A stretch of 48,198 nt of DNA from Paranoxybacillus vitaminiphilus (lineage in GTDB: Bacteria; Bacillota; Bacilli; Bacillales; Anoxybacillaceae): positions 1 to 48,198 of the forward strand of contig NZ_QLMH01000019.1 in assembly GCF_003259935.1 (NCBI RefSeq), given 5' to 3'. Made by a program: the position numbers and the translations under genes. Below, one piece after another: positions 34,044 to 42,864 of this stretch. Each line of letters starts with the position of its first letter. Position 1 is the first letter of the stretch. Under the pieces are notes generated by a model. It ran no database searches and was not told the DNA's origin. It saw only the letters and a list, made by a program, of their open reading frames with translations.

Positions 34044-34150
34044 GAGGCTGTCTCATAAGGGTCTGACCCTTGGCTTTTGAGACAGCCTCACAGGATACTT
34101 ACGAGTGTTTAGTGCATGATATATACTGTTTATTCTATGAGGTCAGACAC
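34044..34150. repeat. Palindromic repeat element C
   Basis: GAGGCTGTCTCA (34044-34055) pairs perfectly with TGAGACAGCCTC (34078-34089), enclosing AAGGGT-CTG-ACCCTT (34057-34071). About 45 bases on, GAGGTCAGACACT (34140-34152) repeats the end motif of the other elements. The core outer arm equals that of the glmS-leader element at most positions. Confidence 0.7.
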
Positions 34151-34174
34151 TCTATTAAAGAAGCAAGGTGAAAA

Positions 34175-35557
34175 ATGATGATTACTCGTACATTGCAAGA
34201 AATTCAAGAAATGACAAAAGGAAGCGGTTTGGCTGCGCAATATAATCATCTTGTTATTTCCGGTGTATCAACGGATACAAGAACTCTCTGCAAAGGCAAT
34301 CTATATGTTCCGCTTAAAGGTGAAAAATTTAACGGCCATGCGTTTGTGAAAGATGCTTTTGCCAAGGGAGCTGTTGCGGCATTATGGGAAAAAAATGAGC
34401 CTGATTTTCCGCAAGACGTGCCGCTCATTTTTGTTGATGATACATTACAGGCGCTTCAACGTTTAGCAAGCCGCTATCGCCAGCAGCTTTCTGCCAAAAT
34501 CATCGGCATTACCGGAAGCAACGGTAAGACAACGACAAAAGATATGACAGCAGCGATTTTATCAACGCAATACAAAGTACAGAAAACAGAAGGAAACTTA
34601 AATAACCATATCGGTTTGCCGCTTACATTGCTTCGTCTGGAAGAAACGACAGAAGTGGCAGTAGTGGAGATGGGAATGAGCAATTTTGGCGAGATTGAGC
34701 TTCTCTCCAACTTGGCGAAACCAGATGCCGCCATTATTACGAATATCGGTGAAGCCCACATGCAGGAGTTAGGTTCGCGTGATGGGATTGCGAAAGCAAA
34801 ATTAGAAATTGTGTCGGGATTAAAAGAAGACGGCGTTTTCGTCTATAATGGCGATGAGCCGCTTTTAACAACACGTGTACAAAAGATGAATCTCTCCCAG
34901 AAGACGCTGACGTTTGGCAGTCAAAACAGCAATGATTATTATCCGCTTACGGTTTCTTTAAAAGCAAATGGAACGACTTTTACGGTGAATCAAGCGCCTG
35001 ATGTTTCTTTCTTTATTCCCATTTTAGGAAAACATCATGTATATAATGCTTTAGCAGCTATTTCCGTTGCTCGTTTCCTTGGCATAAGCTGGGAGAATAT
35101 CAAATCCGGCCTTGAACGCTTGCAAGTAACAAAAATGCGGATGGAAATCATAAAAGGAAAAGACGGCTTAACGATTATTAATGATGCGTATAACGCCAGT
35201 CCGACATCAATGAAAGCGGCGCTTGAGCTGTTGGGAGAATTGACAGGCTACGAAAAGAAAGTGGCCGTTTTAGGGGATATGCTTGAACTTGGCGAGAAGG
35301 AAATCGAGTTTCACGAAGAAATTGGCCGAATGTTAAACGAAAACATAGCAGACTATATCTTGACGTATGGACGGCTCGGTAAAGCGATTGCTTTAGCAGC
35401 GCAGCCAGCTTTTCCAGAAGGACGGGTAAAAGCATACGACAGCAAAGAAACACTGGCAGCGGACCTTGCAGGGCTTGTCTCTGGAAAAGATGTTGTTCTT
35501 TTAAAAGCCTCAAGGGGTATGAAGCTGGAAGAAGTAATCAAGTATGTAACAGACTAA
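34175..35557 (+). CDS. murF: UDP-N-acetylmuramoyl-tripeptide-D-Ala-D-Ala ligase
   Basis: Adds the D-Ala-D-Ala made by Ddl to UDP-MurNAc-tripeptide. Mur-ligase signature: N-terminal VSTDTRTLCKGNLYVPLKGE, P-loop GITGSNGKTTTKDM, central NLNNHIGLPLTLL and VVEMGMSNFGEIELL, and C-terminal NDAYNASPTSMKAAL with LGDMLELG. 460 residues, normal. The gene is flanked by repeat elements C and D, and cshA follows after an esterase. Confidence 0.97.
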   Translation: MMITRTLQEIQEMTKGSGLAAQYNHLVISGVSTDTRTLCKGNLYVPLKGEKFNGHAFVKDAFAKGAVAALWEKNEPDFPQDVPLIFVDDTLQALQRLASRYRQQLSAKIIGITGSNGKTTTKDMTAAILSTQYKVQKTEGNLNNHIGLPLTLLRLEETTEVAVVEMGMSNFGEIELLSNLAKPDAAIITNIGEAHMQELGSRDGIAKAKLEIVSGLKEDGVFVYNGDEPLLTTRVQKMNLSQKTLTFGSQNSNDYYPLTVSLKANGTTFTVNQAPDVSFFIPILGKHHVYNALAAISVARFLGISWENIKSGLERLQVTKMRMEIIKGKDGLTIINDAYNASPTSMKAALELLGELTGYEKKVAVLGDMLELGEKEIEFHEEIGRMLNENIADYILTYGRLGKAIALAAQPAFPEGRVKAYDSKETLAADLAGLVSGKDVVLLKASRGMKLEEVIKYVTD

Positions 35558-35559
35558 GC

Positions 35560-35653
35560 GGCTGACCCGGAAGCAGAGTGTTAGACCCCGCAGCACATAT
35601 GTGATATGTTGTGGAATGTGTGTGGTCTGACACTTTTGGGTCAGCCCTTTTTT
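35560..35653. repeat. Palindromic repeat element D (murF terminator)
   Basis: GGCTGACCC (35560-35568) faces GGGTCAGCC (35638-35646); AGTGTTAGACC (35577-35587) faces GGTCTGACACT. It begins two bases after the murF stop and ends in TTTTTT, so it probably works as the terminator. Confidence 0.75.
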
Positions 35654-35702
35654 GGCTATGCTAAAATAAGCAGCATCATCAATATACAACAGGTGATTGG
35701 TT

Positions 35703-36398
35703 ATGATTGGTTGCTTATGTATACACGGTTTTACAGGCGGGCCTTATGAAGTCGAGCCGTTAGCTCAATATTTGCAAGAAAGAACGAATTGGCTCATTGA
35801 AACACCTTGTTTGCCGGGGCACGGCGAGCAATTGCAATTAAAGGGAGTTACATATGACCAATGGCTGCAAACGGCGGAAGAAGAATTACAAAAGCTGCTA
35901 AACAAATGCGATACCGTTTACTTAGTCGGTTTTTCCATGGGCGGCGTGATAGCCGGCTATTTAGCGACAAAATATAGTGTCCAAAAGCTCGTTCTGCTGA
36001 GCGCGGCTGTTTATTATATCAATCCTAAGCAAATGTTCAGTGATATTCGCGGAATGGTCCGCGACAGCTTCACAGGCAGACTGAAGGAAAATCCTTTGTT
36101 TGTTCGCTATAAGACGAAAATAGTACATACGCCATTAACAGCAACGTTGGAGTTCCGGAAATTAGTCAGCGAAGTTCGTCCAATGTTGAAAGAGATTTCT
36201 GTTCCCACTTTGATTGTTCAAGGAGAGAAAGATGGGATTGTCCCGTTAAAAAGCGCTCACTATCTATATAAAACGATTCGTTCTCCGGTGAAAAAACTGC
36301 TTTTTTTGCCCTCTTCCGGCCATCTTGTTTGTCATGGACCAGACCGTCAGCAATTATTTGGTGAGGTTGAGAAATTTTTGCAGGAAAATCTTTCATGA
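35703..36398 (+). CDS. Carboxylesterase / alpha-beta hydrolase (Est30/YvaK-like)
   Basis: A soluble 231-residue alpha/beta-hydrolase. The oxyanion/first-strand motif CLCIHGFTGGPYEVEPLAQYL, the nucleophile elbow GFSMGG, the acid in VQGEKDGIVP and the final SSGHLVCHG complete the Ser-Asp-His triad. It looks like thermophile Est30-type carboxylesterases, which cut short-chain esters. In B. subtilis this place between murF and the DEAD-box gene lacks it; the link with murF is probably only positional. ATG 35703 with ACAGGTGA upstream. Confidence 0.9.
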   Translation: MIGCLCIHGFTGGPYEVEPLAQYLQERTNWLIETPCLPGHGEQLQLKGVTYDQWLQTAEEELQKLLNKCDTVYLVGFSMGGVIAGYLATKYSVQKLVLLSAAVYYINPKQMFSDIRGMVRDSFTGRLKENPLFVRYKTKIVHTPLTATLEFRKLVSEVRPMLKEISVPTLIVQGEKDGIVPLKSAHYLYKTIRSPVKKLLFLPSSGHLVCHGPDRQQLFGEVEKFLQENLS

Positions 36399-36406
36399 GG
36401 CTTTTA

Positions 36407-36435
36407 TTGAAAATACAGTATGAAAATGGTATGAT
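36407..36435 (+). promoter_or_regulatory. cshA promoter
   Basis: TTGAAA (36407-36412), 17 bases, TATGAT (36430-36435), overlapping the end of the esterase region. It gives a leader of about 85 bases that carries the hairpin at 36460. Confidence 0.7.
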
Positions 36436-36459
36436 AACTTACAGCATTTAAAGGAGGGG

Positions 36460-36492
36460 GGCATCTTCTGCTTTAGCGGAATGCCTTTTTTT
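36460..36492 (+). terminator. Attenuator-like hairpin in the cshA leader
   Basis: GGCAT (36460-36464) pairs with ATGCC (36481-36485) and, after a two-base bulge, TCTGC (36467-36471) with GCGGA (36476-36480), loop TTTA, then seven T. It is preceded by AAAGGAGGGGGG, a strong Shine-Dalgarno-like run with no start codon. It may terminate transcription from the left, or act as an attenuator for cshA. Confidence 0.7.
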
Positions 36493-36526
36493 ATAAGCTA
36501 GAAATTTTAAAAGGAGTATGGAAGCG

Positions 36527-37936
36527 TTGATTACATTTCAAGAATTAGGTTTAAGTAAAGAATTAATGAAGGCGATTCGCCGCATGGGATTTGAACAAGC
36601 GACTCCGATTCAAGCGGAAACGATTCCGTTAAGCTTGCAAAATAAGGATGTAATTGGTCAGGCACAGACAGGCACAGGAAAAACGGCAGCATTCGGAATT
36701 CCGTTAATCGAGAAAATTGATATAAATAGCGATACGATTCAGGCGATTGTCGTTGCCCCGACACGGGAATTAGCGATTCAAGTATCGGAGGAATTGTATA
36801 AAATTGGAGCGACGAAACGTGTCCGCGTCTTGCCGATTTACGGCGGTCAGGATATCGAAAGACAAATTCGCGCCCTCAAGAAACGGCCGCATGTGATTGT
36901 CGGTACACCGGGAAGAATTATTGACCATATCAATCGGAAAACGCTTCATTTGCAACATGTGCATACCGTTGTTCTTGATGAAGCGGATGAAATGCTCAAT
37001 ATGGGATTTATCGATGATATTGAAGCGATTTTAAGTCAAGTTCCTGCAGAACGGCAGACATTGCTGTTCTCTGCGACGATGCCGGAACCGATTCGCCGCA
37101 TTGCTGAACGATTTATGAACAATCCGCATCTTGTTAAAGTGAAAGCAAAAGAAATGACTGTGCCGAATATCGAGCAATATTACTTAGAAATTCATGAGAA
37201 AAAGAAGTTCGATACGTTAACGCGCCTGCTAGATATCCAAGCTCCTGAGCTGGCAATTGTGTTCGGGCGCACAAAACGTCGCGTTGACGAGCTTGCTGAG
37301 GCGTTAAATTTACGCGGCTATGCAGCGGAAGGAATTCACGGAGATTTAAGCCAAGCAAAGCGTCTTTCTGTTTTGCGCAAATTTAAAGAGGGTTCCATTG
37401 AAATTTTAGTGGCAACCGATGTAGCCGCGCGCGGGTTGGATATTTCCGGAGTGACACATGTATACAACTTTGATATTCCGCAAGACCCAGAAAGCTACGT
37501 ACATCGCATTGGACGCACTGGCCGCGCAGGAAAAACCGGAGTGGCGATGACGTTTGTCACCCCAAGGGAAATCGGACAGCTTCATAATATTGAGAAAACA
37601 ACGAAGCGGAAAATGGAACGAATGAAGCCGCCGACATTGGACGAAGCGTTAGAAGGACAGCAGCGCATTGCGATTGAGAAGCTGCTTGCAACTGTAGAAA
37701 AGGAAAACTTATCATTTTATAAACGCGCGGCCGAGGAACTGTTAGAAGAGCACGATTCGGTTTCCCTTATTGCCGCTGCGATTAAAATGATGACAAAAGA
37801 GCCGGATACAACGCCTGTCAAATTAACGGAAGAGCCGCCGCTTCCAGTGAAAAGAGAGAAAAAACGTCCAAACCATAAAAATGGAAAAGAGCAACCGCGG
37901 CATCGGCAAATGAAAAAACGCCGCGCTGTCCGATAA
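36527..37936 (+). CDS. cshA: DEAD-box RNA helicase CshA
   Basis: An ATP-dependent RNA helicase of cold adaptation, ribosome assembly and RNA decay. All motifs are in place: Q motif ([26 protein letters not shown]), [39 protein letters not shown] and [13 protein letters not shown]. The C-terminal 100 residues end in a basic tail ([18 protein letters not shown]). TTG 36527 is preferred because the Bacillus protein begins MTITFQ and ATG 36518 is too near AAGGAG. 469 residues. A leader hairpin with T tract precedes it. Confidence 0.96.
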   Translation: MITFQELGLSKELMKAIRRMGFEQATPIQAETIPLSLQNKDVIGQAQTGTGKTAAFGIPLIEKIDINSDTIQAIVVAPTRELAIQVSEELYKIGATKRVRVLPIYGGQDIERQIRALKKRPHVIVGTPGRIIDHINRKTLHLQHVHTVVLDEADEMLNMGFIDDIEAILSQVPAERQTLLFSATMPEPIRRIAERFMNNPHLVKVKAKEMTVPNIEQYYLEIHEKKKFDTLTRLLDIQAPELAIVFGRTKRRVDELAEALNLRGYAAEGIHGDLSQAKRLSVLRKFKEGSIEILVATDVAARGLDISGVTHVYNFDIPQDPESYVHRIGRTGRAGKTGVAMTFVTPREIGQLHNIEKTTKRKMERMKPPTLDEALEGQQRIAIEKLLATVEKENLSFYKRAAEELLEEHDSVSLIAAAIKMMTKEPDTTPVKLTEEPPLPVKREKKRPNHKNGKEQPRHRQMKKRRAVR

Positions 37937-37938
37937 AG

Positions 37939-38000
37939 GAAAAGAGTCTATCTCCTTTCAAAACCGGAAAATACGTTGAAGGGAGACAGACTCTTTTTTT
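37939..38000 (+). terminator. Terminator after cshA
   Basis: AAGAGTCT.TCTCC.TTCAA faces TTGAAGGGAGACAGACTCTT across about 15 bases, followed by TTTTTT. Confidence 0.85.
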
Positions 38001-38072
38001 ACATGCCCGCTCGACTAGCTTTTTTAGAAAGAACCATACTCATACTAAAAGTAATCTTAGTTTGAGGTGGCG

Positions 38073-38192
38073 ATTGTAAGACTAGGATATGTCGCGAGGC
38101 AAAAAGATGAAGCTTTATTCCGATTAGTAGATGATTTAAAACATTATCAAGAGGTTGAATTCATTGATGAGGTAAGATTTTATGTACGGTAA
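38073..38192 (+). pseudogene. uvsE remnant with large internal deletion
   Basis: Forty codons ending TAA at 38190-38192. The first eight, IVRLGYVA, match the start of the UV-damage endonuclease UvsE; the rest, RQKDEALFRLVDDLKHYQ and EVEFIDEVRFYVR, look like its C-terminal end, where KQKxxALFRL is conserved. Intact UvsE has about 300 residues, so nearly 90 percent seems deleted cleanly in frame. GAGGTGG precedes it and a terminator follows at once. Assignment rests on recognition of the two ends only. Confidence 0.5.
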
Positions 38193-38217
38193 CCGCCAAT
38201 ATTTTGGCGGTTTTTTC
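38191..38217 (+). terminator. Terminator after the uvsE remnant
   Basis: AACCGCCA pairs with TGGCGGTT over a short AT loop, followed by TTTTTT. It overlaps the stop codon of the remnant. Confidence 0.85.
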
Positions 38218-38281
38218 GTTCGTTTTCATGTATATTTTTGTTATAGAGGAAATGGATTTACAAATGAAAAGAGGGGAAAAC

Positions 38282-38761
38282 ATGAGGGAGGAGCCCAAAC
38301 ATCGGATTAGTGAAAGAGCGTTAACCGTTTGGCGAATTAGCGGAGCTATTTTATCTGCAATTTCATGGATGCTTTTTTTCGTTTTTGTTGCGGTAACACT
38401 TATTTTTGACTGGCCTTATTGGCTCATTATGATTGGTTTTATTGTTGTTGTCGTTGATACGTATGCAAAAATATTTTTATTTCCCAAGCTGCGCTGGAAA
38501 CGGTGGCGGTATGAAGTTCATGAACATGAAATTGATATTCAACGCGGCTTGTTTATTATTAGAAGAACAATTATTCCGATGGTGCGCGTTCAGCATGTCG
38601 ATACAGAACAGGGACCGCTTTTACGTAAGTATCGTCTAGCAACGGTATCTGTATCCACGGCGGCGACTACTCATGAAATACCAGCGTTGGATGTTCAAGA
38701 AGCAGAGAAATTGCGCGACCGCATTTCCATATTAGCAAGGGTGGTTGATGAAGATGAATGA
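38282..38761 (+). CDS. ydbS: bPH2-domain membrane protein YdbS
   Basis: A 159-residue protein (same length as B. subtilis YdbS) with two helices (ISGAILSAISWMLFFVFVAVTLIF; WLIMIGFIVVVVDTYAKIF) and a bacterial PH domain: YEVHEHEIDIQRGLFIIRRTIIPMVRVQHV. ydbST protects against some antimicrobial peptides in relatives and is SigW-controlled there; I do not see a SigW promoter upstream here. ATG 38282 follows AGAGGGGAAA. It overlaps ydbT by eight bases. Confidence 0.92.
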   Translation: MREEPKHRISERALTVWRISGAILSAISWMLFFVFVAVTLIFDWPYWLIMIGFIVVVVDTYAKIFLFPKLRWKRWRYEVHEHEIDIQRGLFIIRRTIIPMVRVQHVDTEQGPLLRKYRLATVSVSTAATTHEIPALDVQEAEKLRDRISILARVVDEDE

Positions 38762-40172
38762 GCCGCGCCGCCTACATCCGCTTGCTGCTTTTATTCAATT
38801 TCTTAAAACCGTTCGCGAGCTAATTCTTCCTTTAGCGTTATTTTTTATATTTGGCGGGGAGGGAGAAGGAAAATTTGTCTGGTTCAAATATGCCGTTTTA
38901 GTCATTACGCTGCTCGGGACGTTGATGGGAGGATTATTGTCTTGGTATCGCTATACTTACCGAATTGAGCAGGGAGAATTACGAATCGAATACGGGATAT
39001 TTGTACGAAAACGAAGATATATTCCGCGGGAACGGATTCAAACGATTCATGTTTCAGCAGGAATCATCCAAAGATTGTTCGGTTTAGTAAAATTGCAAAT
39101 TGAAACAGCGAGAGGAGGCAATGAGGCCGAAGCGGTTTTAACTGCGATTACAAAAGCGGAAGCAGATAGAATAAAGAGCGCTTTGCTTGCTGATGATTTG
39201 ATTTCTTATGCACAAATGGAAGATGCTTTTTTGCGTTATGAAGCAACAATGAAAGAATTAGTGATTGCTGCTTCTACGTCTGGCAGCATCGGTGTTGTTT
39301 TGTCCGCCGGAGGGGCGTTTTTTGGTCAGTTTGACGAGTTGATTCCTTATGAATTATTTTTACAAAAGTTTCAGCAGTTCACTCATTTGAATATGATTAT
39401 TATTTCTCTCATCGTCTTATTTGCTATTTTTTTAGTATGGTTTATTTCTATTTTTATAATGGTTGCGAAATACGGCCATTTTACTGTTGTCAAAAACGGA
39501 GATGATTTAACGATTTCCCGCGGGTTGCTGGAAAAGCGGCAGTTTAACATTCCCATTGCCCGCATTCAAGCGATTCGCATTGCACAAAATCCTCTCCGCC
39601 AATTGTTCGGTTATGCTGCTGTTTACGTAGAAAGTGCAGGGGGATTAGCTGAAAAGGAAAGCAACTATTCCACTGTTCTTTTCCCGCTTGTAAAGGTTTC
39701 AAAAGTAAATGAGCTGTTATCGATGTTTGTGCCTCATTATTCCGTACCAGCTTCTTTTGAACGATTGCCGTCAAGAGCGCTGCGCCGTTATATATGGCGG
39801 TCCGTATTGCCAGCAGTCGTTTTGCTGCTTCCAATTAGTTATTTTTTTCAGCCATGGGGGTATTTGTTACTATTGCTTGTAGTCCCTTTTGCGTTTCTTG
39901 GGTATATGCGTTTTAAAGATGCCGGCGTGTATATGATCGATGAACATAGCTTATCGTTGCGTTATCGAGTTTTTACAAAAATGATTGTGTTATTAAGGAA
40001 AAGGCGGATTCAAACTCTAGAAAGCAGCCAGTCTATTTTCCAGCGCAAACAGCGGCTTGCAACCGTTCACCTGTTCATTCAATCCGGTTTACTACACTCA
40101 AAGCATTTTAAAGTCGTAGACATTGATGAGGCACATATGGATGCCATACAAAAATGGTATCGAAAACGGTAA
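38754..40172 (+). CDS. ydbT: bPH2-domain membrane protein YdbT
   Basis: A 472-residue membrane protein with three bacterial PH domains: YRIEQGELRIEYGIFVRKRRYIPRERIQTIHV near 70, LTISRGLLEKRQFNIPIARIQAIRI near 250 and LSLRYRVFTKMIVLLRKRRIQTLE near 400, each next to helix pairs. It overlaps ydbS, so the two are translationally coupled and probably form a complex. Start ATG 38754 is nine bases after AAGGGTGG; ATG 38748 is an alternative. Its stop abuts the end of the convergent rhomboid gene with no gap. Confidence 0.92.
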   Translation: MNEPRRLHPLAAFIQFLKTVRELILPLALFFIFGGEGEGKFVWFKYAVLVITLLGTLMGGLLSWYRYTYRIEQGELRIEYGIFVRKRRYIPRERIQTIHVSAGIIQRLFGLVKLQIETARGGNEAEAVLTAITKAEADRIKSALLADDLISYAQMEDAFLRYEATMKELVIAASTSGSIGVVLSAGGAFFGQFDELIPYELFLQKFQQFTHLNMIIISLIVLFAIFLVWFISIFIMVAKYGHFTVVKNGDDLTISRGLLEKRQFNIPIARIQAIRIAQNPLRQLFGYAAVYVESAGGLAEKESNYSTVLFPLVKVSKVNELLSMFVPHYSVPASFERLPSRALRRYIWRSVLPAVVLLLPISYFFQPWGYLLLLLVVPFAFLGYMRFKDAGVYMIDEHSLSLRYRVFTKMIVLLRKRRIQTLESSQSIFQRKQRLATVHLFIQSGLLHSKHFKVVDIDEAHMDAIQKWYRKR

Positions 40173-40775
40173 CTATATCGCATATGGATTTCGGCGGGAA
40201 GCGATAAATGGAGCTATCGTTGCTCCGCCTAAAAATCCGAATGTATGAGCGATTGTATTAATATTGGGGTTCGTTACTGTCATGACAATACCAATGCATA
40301 AACTTGTAATAATGATTTGTGCGTGCCGGCGGTCGATGATATTTTTGTGAATGATAATTAAGTAAATGTACACGCCAAACAGCCCAAAAATGGCACTTGA
40401 AGCGCCTAAATGGCTATACAGCGGCGGAAGGAAAAATAACGTAGCAACGTTTGCAAATGTGCCGCTCCATATATAGACAATGATGAATTTACATGTTCCG
40501 AGCATTTTTTCTAAAGCAGGACCAAAAAGGATAAGAGAAAGAGAATTAATCATCATATGCCCGAAATGAAGGTGCAAAAAAAGCGGAGTGAAAAGACGCC
40601 AATATTCCCCCATGCGGATATAAACGTTTATGCCGATCAGTTTTTCTAGAAGAAAATTGGCAAACGTTGTCTCAATCGAAAAAAAAGTCCAGCAAATAAC
40701 ATGAGTAACGATAATGGATGAGACAGTTGGATATAAACGGACAAATGTTTGAACATTTTCAGTACGTAAAAACAT
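40173..40775 (-). CDS. Rhomboid-family intramembrane protease (YdcA-like)
   Basis: A 200-residue six-helix rhomboid. The serine motif is in GASSAIFGLFGVY (S126) and the catalytic histidine in IAHTFGFLGG; the loop GEYWRLFTPLFLHLHFGHMMINSL is typical. ATG 40775 has AAGGAGGGGA upstream; 25 in-frame codons before it are dropped. Position between ydbT and acpS, in reverse orientation, is the same as ydcA in B. subtilis. The substrate is unknown. Confidence 0.93.
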   Translation of the reverse strand: MFLRTENVQTFVRLYPTVSSIIVTHVICWTFFSIETTFANFLLEKLIGINVYIRMGEYWRLFTPLFLHLHFGHMMINSLSLILFGPALEKMLGTCKFIIVYIWSGTFANVATLFFLPPLYSHLGASSAIFGLFGVYIYLIIIHKNIIDRRHAQIIITSLCIGIVMTVTNPNINTIAHTFGFLGGATIAPFIASRRNPYAI

Positions 40776-40849
40776 ACACTCCCCTCCTTGAGAGCTTGTT
40801 TTGTAAATATGTATGTAATAAATAGAACGGATAGAAGGAAGGAAAAGCA

Positions 40850-41212
40850 ATGATTGTTGGAATTGGAATTGATATTGTAGAAATAAAACGGATAAAAGAA
40901 ATTGTGGAGCGGCAGCCGAAATTTATTGAACGGATTTTATCAGAGTCGGAGAAGAAAAGATTTTTTCAATTATCGGAAACGAGAAAAATCGAATTTTTGG
41001 CAGGGAGGTTTGCTGCTAAAGAAGCTTATGCGAAGGCAGTAGGAACGGGAATCGGCAAAGAACTGTCTTTTACGGACATACACATACATAATGATGAGAA
41101 AGGAAAGCCTTTTATCCTTTCAGAAACCTCAGAACAGCGCATTCATTTATCCATTTCCCATAGCGAGGAGTATGCGGTTGCGCAGGTAATTATTGAGCGC
41201 TTGTCAAGCTAG
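40850..41212 (+). CDS. acpS: Holo-[acyl-carrier-protein] synthase
   Basis: Transfers 4'-phosphopantetheine from CoA to acyl carrier protein. Both metal/CoA motifs are present: [10 protein letters not shown] (D8) and [20 protein letters not shown] (E in FAAKEA). 120 residues, normal for Bacillus. Divergent from the rhomboid gene with 74 bases between. Downstream is the LolA-like lipoprotein, as in B. subtilis. Confidence 0.97.
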   Translation: MIVGIGIDIVEIKRIKEIVERQPKFIERILSESEKKRFFQLSETRKIEFLAGRFAAKEAYAKAVGTGIGKELSFTDIHIHNDEKGKPFILSETSEQRIHLSISHSEEYAVAQVIIERLSS

Positions 41213-41303
41213 TCTGCATATTTGCCATCCTTGTCTCATATATTGTAGTGCGCAAGGGAGAGAACATCTCTCAATGTTTATATGAGACAAAGGGGTTGAA
41301 AAA

Positions 41304-42317
41304 ATGAGGAGAATTTTATTTGGGGCACTGTTAACCATCTTTTTAGTTTTTGCTTTAGCTGCGTGCGGTTCAAAATCTCAAGAGGACGTAGTCAAAGAGC
41401 TTGATGAAAAAATGGAGAAATTGTCCAGTTATAAAGCGGAAGCGAAAATGACCTTAACGACCGGCTCAGAGCCGCAAGTGTATGACGTGGAGATTTGGTA
41501 TAAGCAGCCGTCCTACTACCGTGTCAATTTGAAAAATGCACAAAAAGAGCAAAATCAAATGATTTTACGGAATGATGAGGGAGTGTTTGTTTTAACACCT
41601 GCATTAAACAAAAGCTTCCGCTTTCAAAGCGACTGGCCCAAAAACAGCAGTCAAGCTTATTTATATGAATCTTTAATAAAAGATATCTTAAACGATTCGA
41701 AGGCTTCCTTTAAAACAACAAAAAATTATTACGTCTTCGAAACAAAAACGAATTATCAAAACAGCAAAATGATTCCGAAACAAGAAATTACTTTGAACAA
41801 AAAAGATTTGTCTCCTGTTACTGTGAAAGTAATGGATACAGATATGAATCCGCTGCTAACTGTCGAATTTTCCAAAGTTGAATTTAATACCGAGTTTGAC
41901 AAAGATGCATTTGATACAACGAAAAATATGACAGGGGCGAAATTAGATGTTCCGACAATGGCACAAGAAGATGATGCAACGCTAAAAGTAATGTACCCGG
42001 TTGATTTACCAGCAGGAGTTGAACCTATGGAAGAAAAAGAAATTGCAACAGAGAATGGAAAACGGATTATTATGACATTCGGCGGTGAAAAATCATTTAC
42101 GCTTATTCAAGAAAAAGCGCGTGTCCTGCCGGCAACGAGCACATCTACACTTATCAAAGGTGAGCCGGTTGATTTGGGATTTGCCATCGGAGCGCTTACT
42201 GATCGATCGCTTACTTGGTCATATAAAGGCACCGATTTTACGCTGGCTTCTAATGATTTAACACGAGAAGAAATGATGATGATTGCCCGCTCCGTACAAG
42301 GAACAGCCATTAAATAA
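41304..42317 (+). CDS. ydcC: LolA-like sporulation lipoprotein (YdcC)
   Basis: A 337-residue lipoprotein: signal peptide RRILFGALLTIFLVFALAAC with lipobox cysteine at residue 21, then the LolA/YdcC domain (VKELDEKMEKLSSYKAEAKM, VEIWYKQPSYYRV, LTPALNKSFRF). In B. subtilis ydcC is a sporulation-associated gene followed by alrA; here alrA is missing and a terminator follows directly. Start ATG 41304 with AAAGGGG upstream. Confidence 0.92.
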   Translation: MRRILFGALLTIFLVFALAACGSKSQEDVVKELDEKMEKLSSYKAEAKMTLTTGSEPQVYDVEIWYKQPSYYRVNLKNAQKEQNQMILRNDEGVFVLTPALNKSFRFQSDWPKNSSQAYLYESLIKDILNDSKASFKTTKNYYVFETKTNYQNSKMIPKQEITLNKKDLSPVTVKVMDTDMNPLLTVEFSKVEFNTEFDKDAFDTTKNMTGAKLDVPTMAQEDDATLKVMYPVDLPAGVEPMEEKEIATENGKRIIMTFGGEKSFTLIQEKARVLPATSTSTLIKGEPVDLGFAIGALTDRSLTWSYKGTDFTLASNDLTREEMMMIARSVQGTAIK

Positions 42318-42328
42318 CATGTGTTTAC

Positions 42329-42361
42329 ACAGGCTCGGCTAATAAAAGGAGCCTGTTTTTT
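42329..42361 (+). terminator. Terminator after ydcC
   Basis: ACAGGCTC (42329-42336) pairs with GAGCCTGT, followed by TTTTTT. Confidence 0.85.
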
Positions 42362-42500
42362 ATCATTAACTTGCATGGTATTCGTATTTTTTCAAACAGC
42401 AAAGTATCATTGGAGAGAGAAATCTTGTTTTAAACAGAAACAATATGCATAAACAAGCAACTTTTCAGACGATAATATGTAAGGAATTAAGGAAATTGCT

Positions 42501-42528
42501 TTGCATGAAAAGGATTTAATGCTATTAT
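42501..42528 (+). promoter_or_regulatory. ndoAI-ndoA promoter
   Basis: TTGCAT (42501-42506), 16 bases, TATTAT (42523-42528). It lies where the alr gene would precede, so the toxin-antitoxin pair has its own promoter. Confidence 0.55.
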
Positions 42529-42578
42529 TGAAATGAATGTGACTTAATTGGGCTGTAGTTTCTTGGAGGTGCATGTTT

Positions 42579-42860
42579 GTGTCTGAATCCAGCGCAACAA
42601 CAGAAATCGTCATTCGTCTGCCTCAAGCATTAGTAACAGAGTTAGACGTAATTGTAAAACAAGAAAACGGTAATCGCAGCGATCTGATTTATCAAGCAAC
42701 GAAAATGTATATTCGTGAACGTAAAAAGCGCCAAATCCGTGAGGCGATGAGACGCGGTTATATGGAAATGGCGAAAATTAATCTATCCATTGCATCGGAA
42801 GCGTTTCTTGCAGAATATGAAGCCGACCACACCGTTGAACGTTTAGTTAGCGGGGGGTAA
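42579..42860 (+). CDS. ndoAI: Antitoxin EndoAI (MazE-like)
   Basis: The labile antitoxin of the type II MazEF-like pair, a ribbon-helix-helix protein of 93 residues. [19 protein letters not shown] is the RHH strand/helix and [13 protein letters not shown] to VERLVSGG the toxin-binding tail, which is nearly that of B. subtilis EndoAI. GTG 42579 is used: GGAGGTG lies seven bases upstream, and the family begins (M)SESSA; ATG 42573 is too close. ndoA follows after four bases. Confidence 0.96.
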   Translation: MSESSATTEIVIRLPQALVTELDVIVKQENGNRSDLIYQATKMYIRERKKRQIREAMRRGYMEMAKINLSIASEAFLAEYEADHTVERLVSGG

Positions 42861-42864
42861 TGCT

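Noticed and set aside
38000-38281. SigW promoter before ydbS, expected from B. subtilis
   Set aside because: No TGAAAC-N16-CGTA or close variant is present upstream.
42318-42578. Remnant of alr between ydcC and ndoAI
   Set aside because: The 261 bases contain a terminator and promoter but no stretch resembling alanine racemase in any frame.
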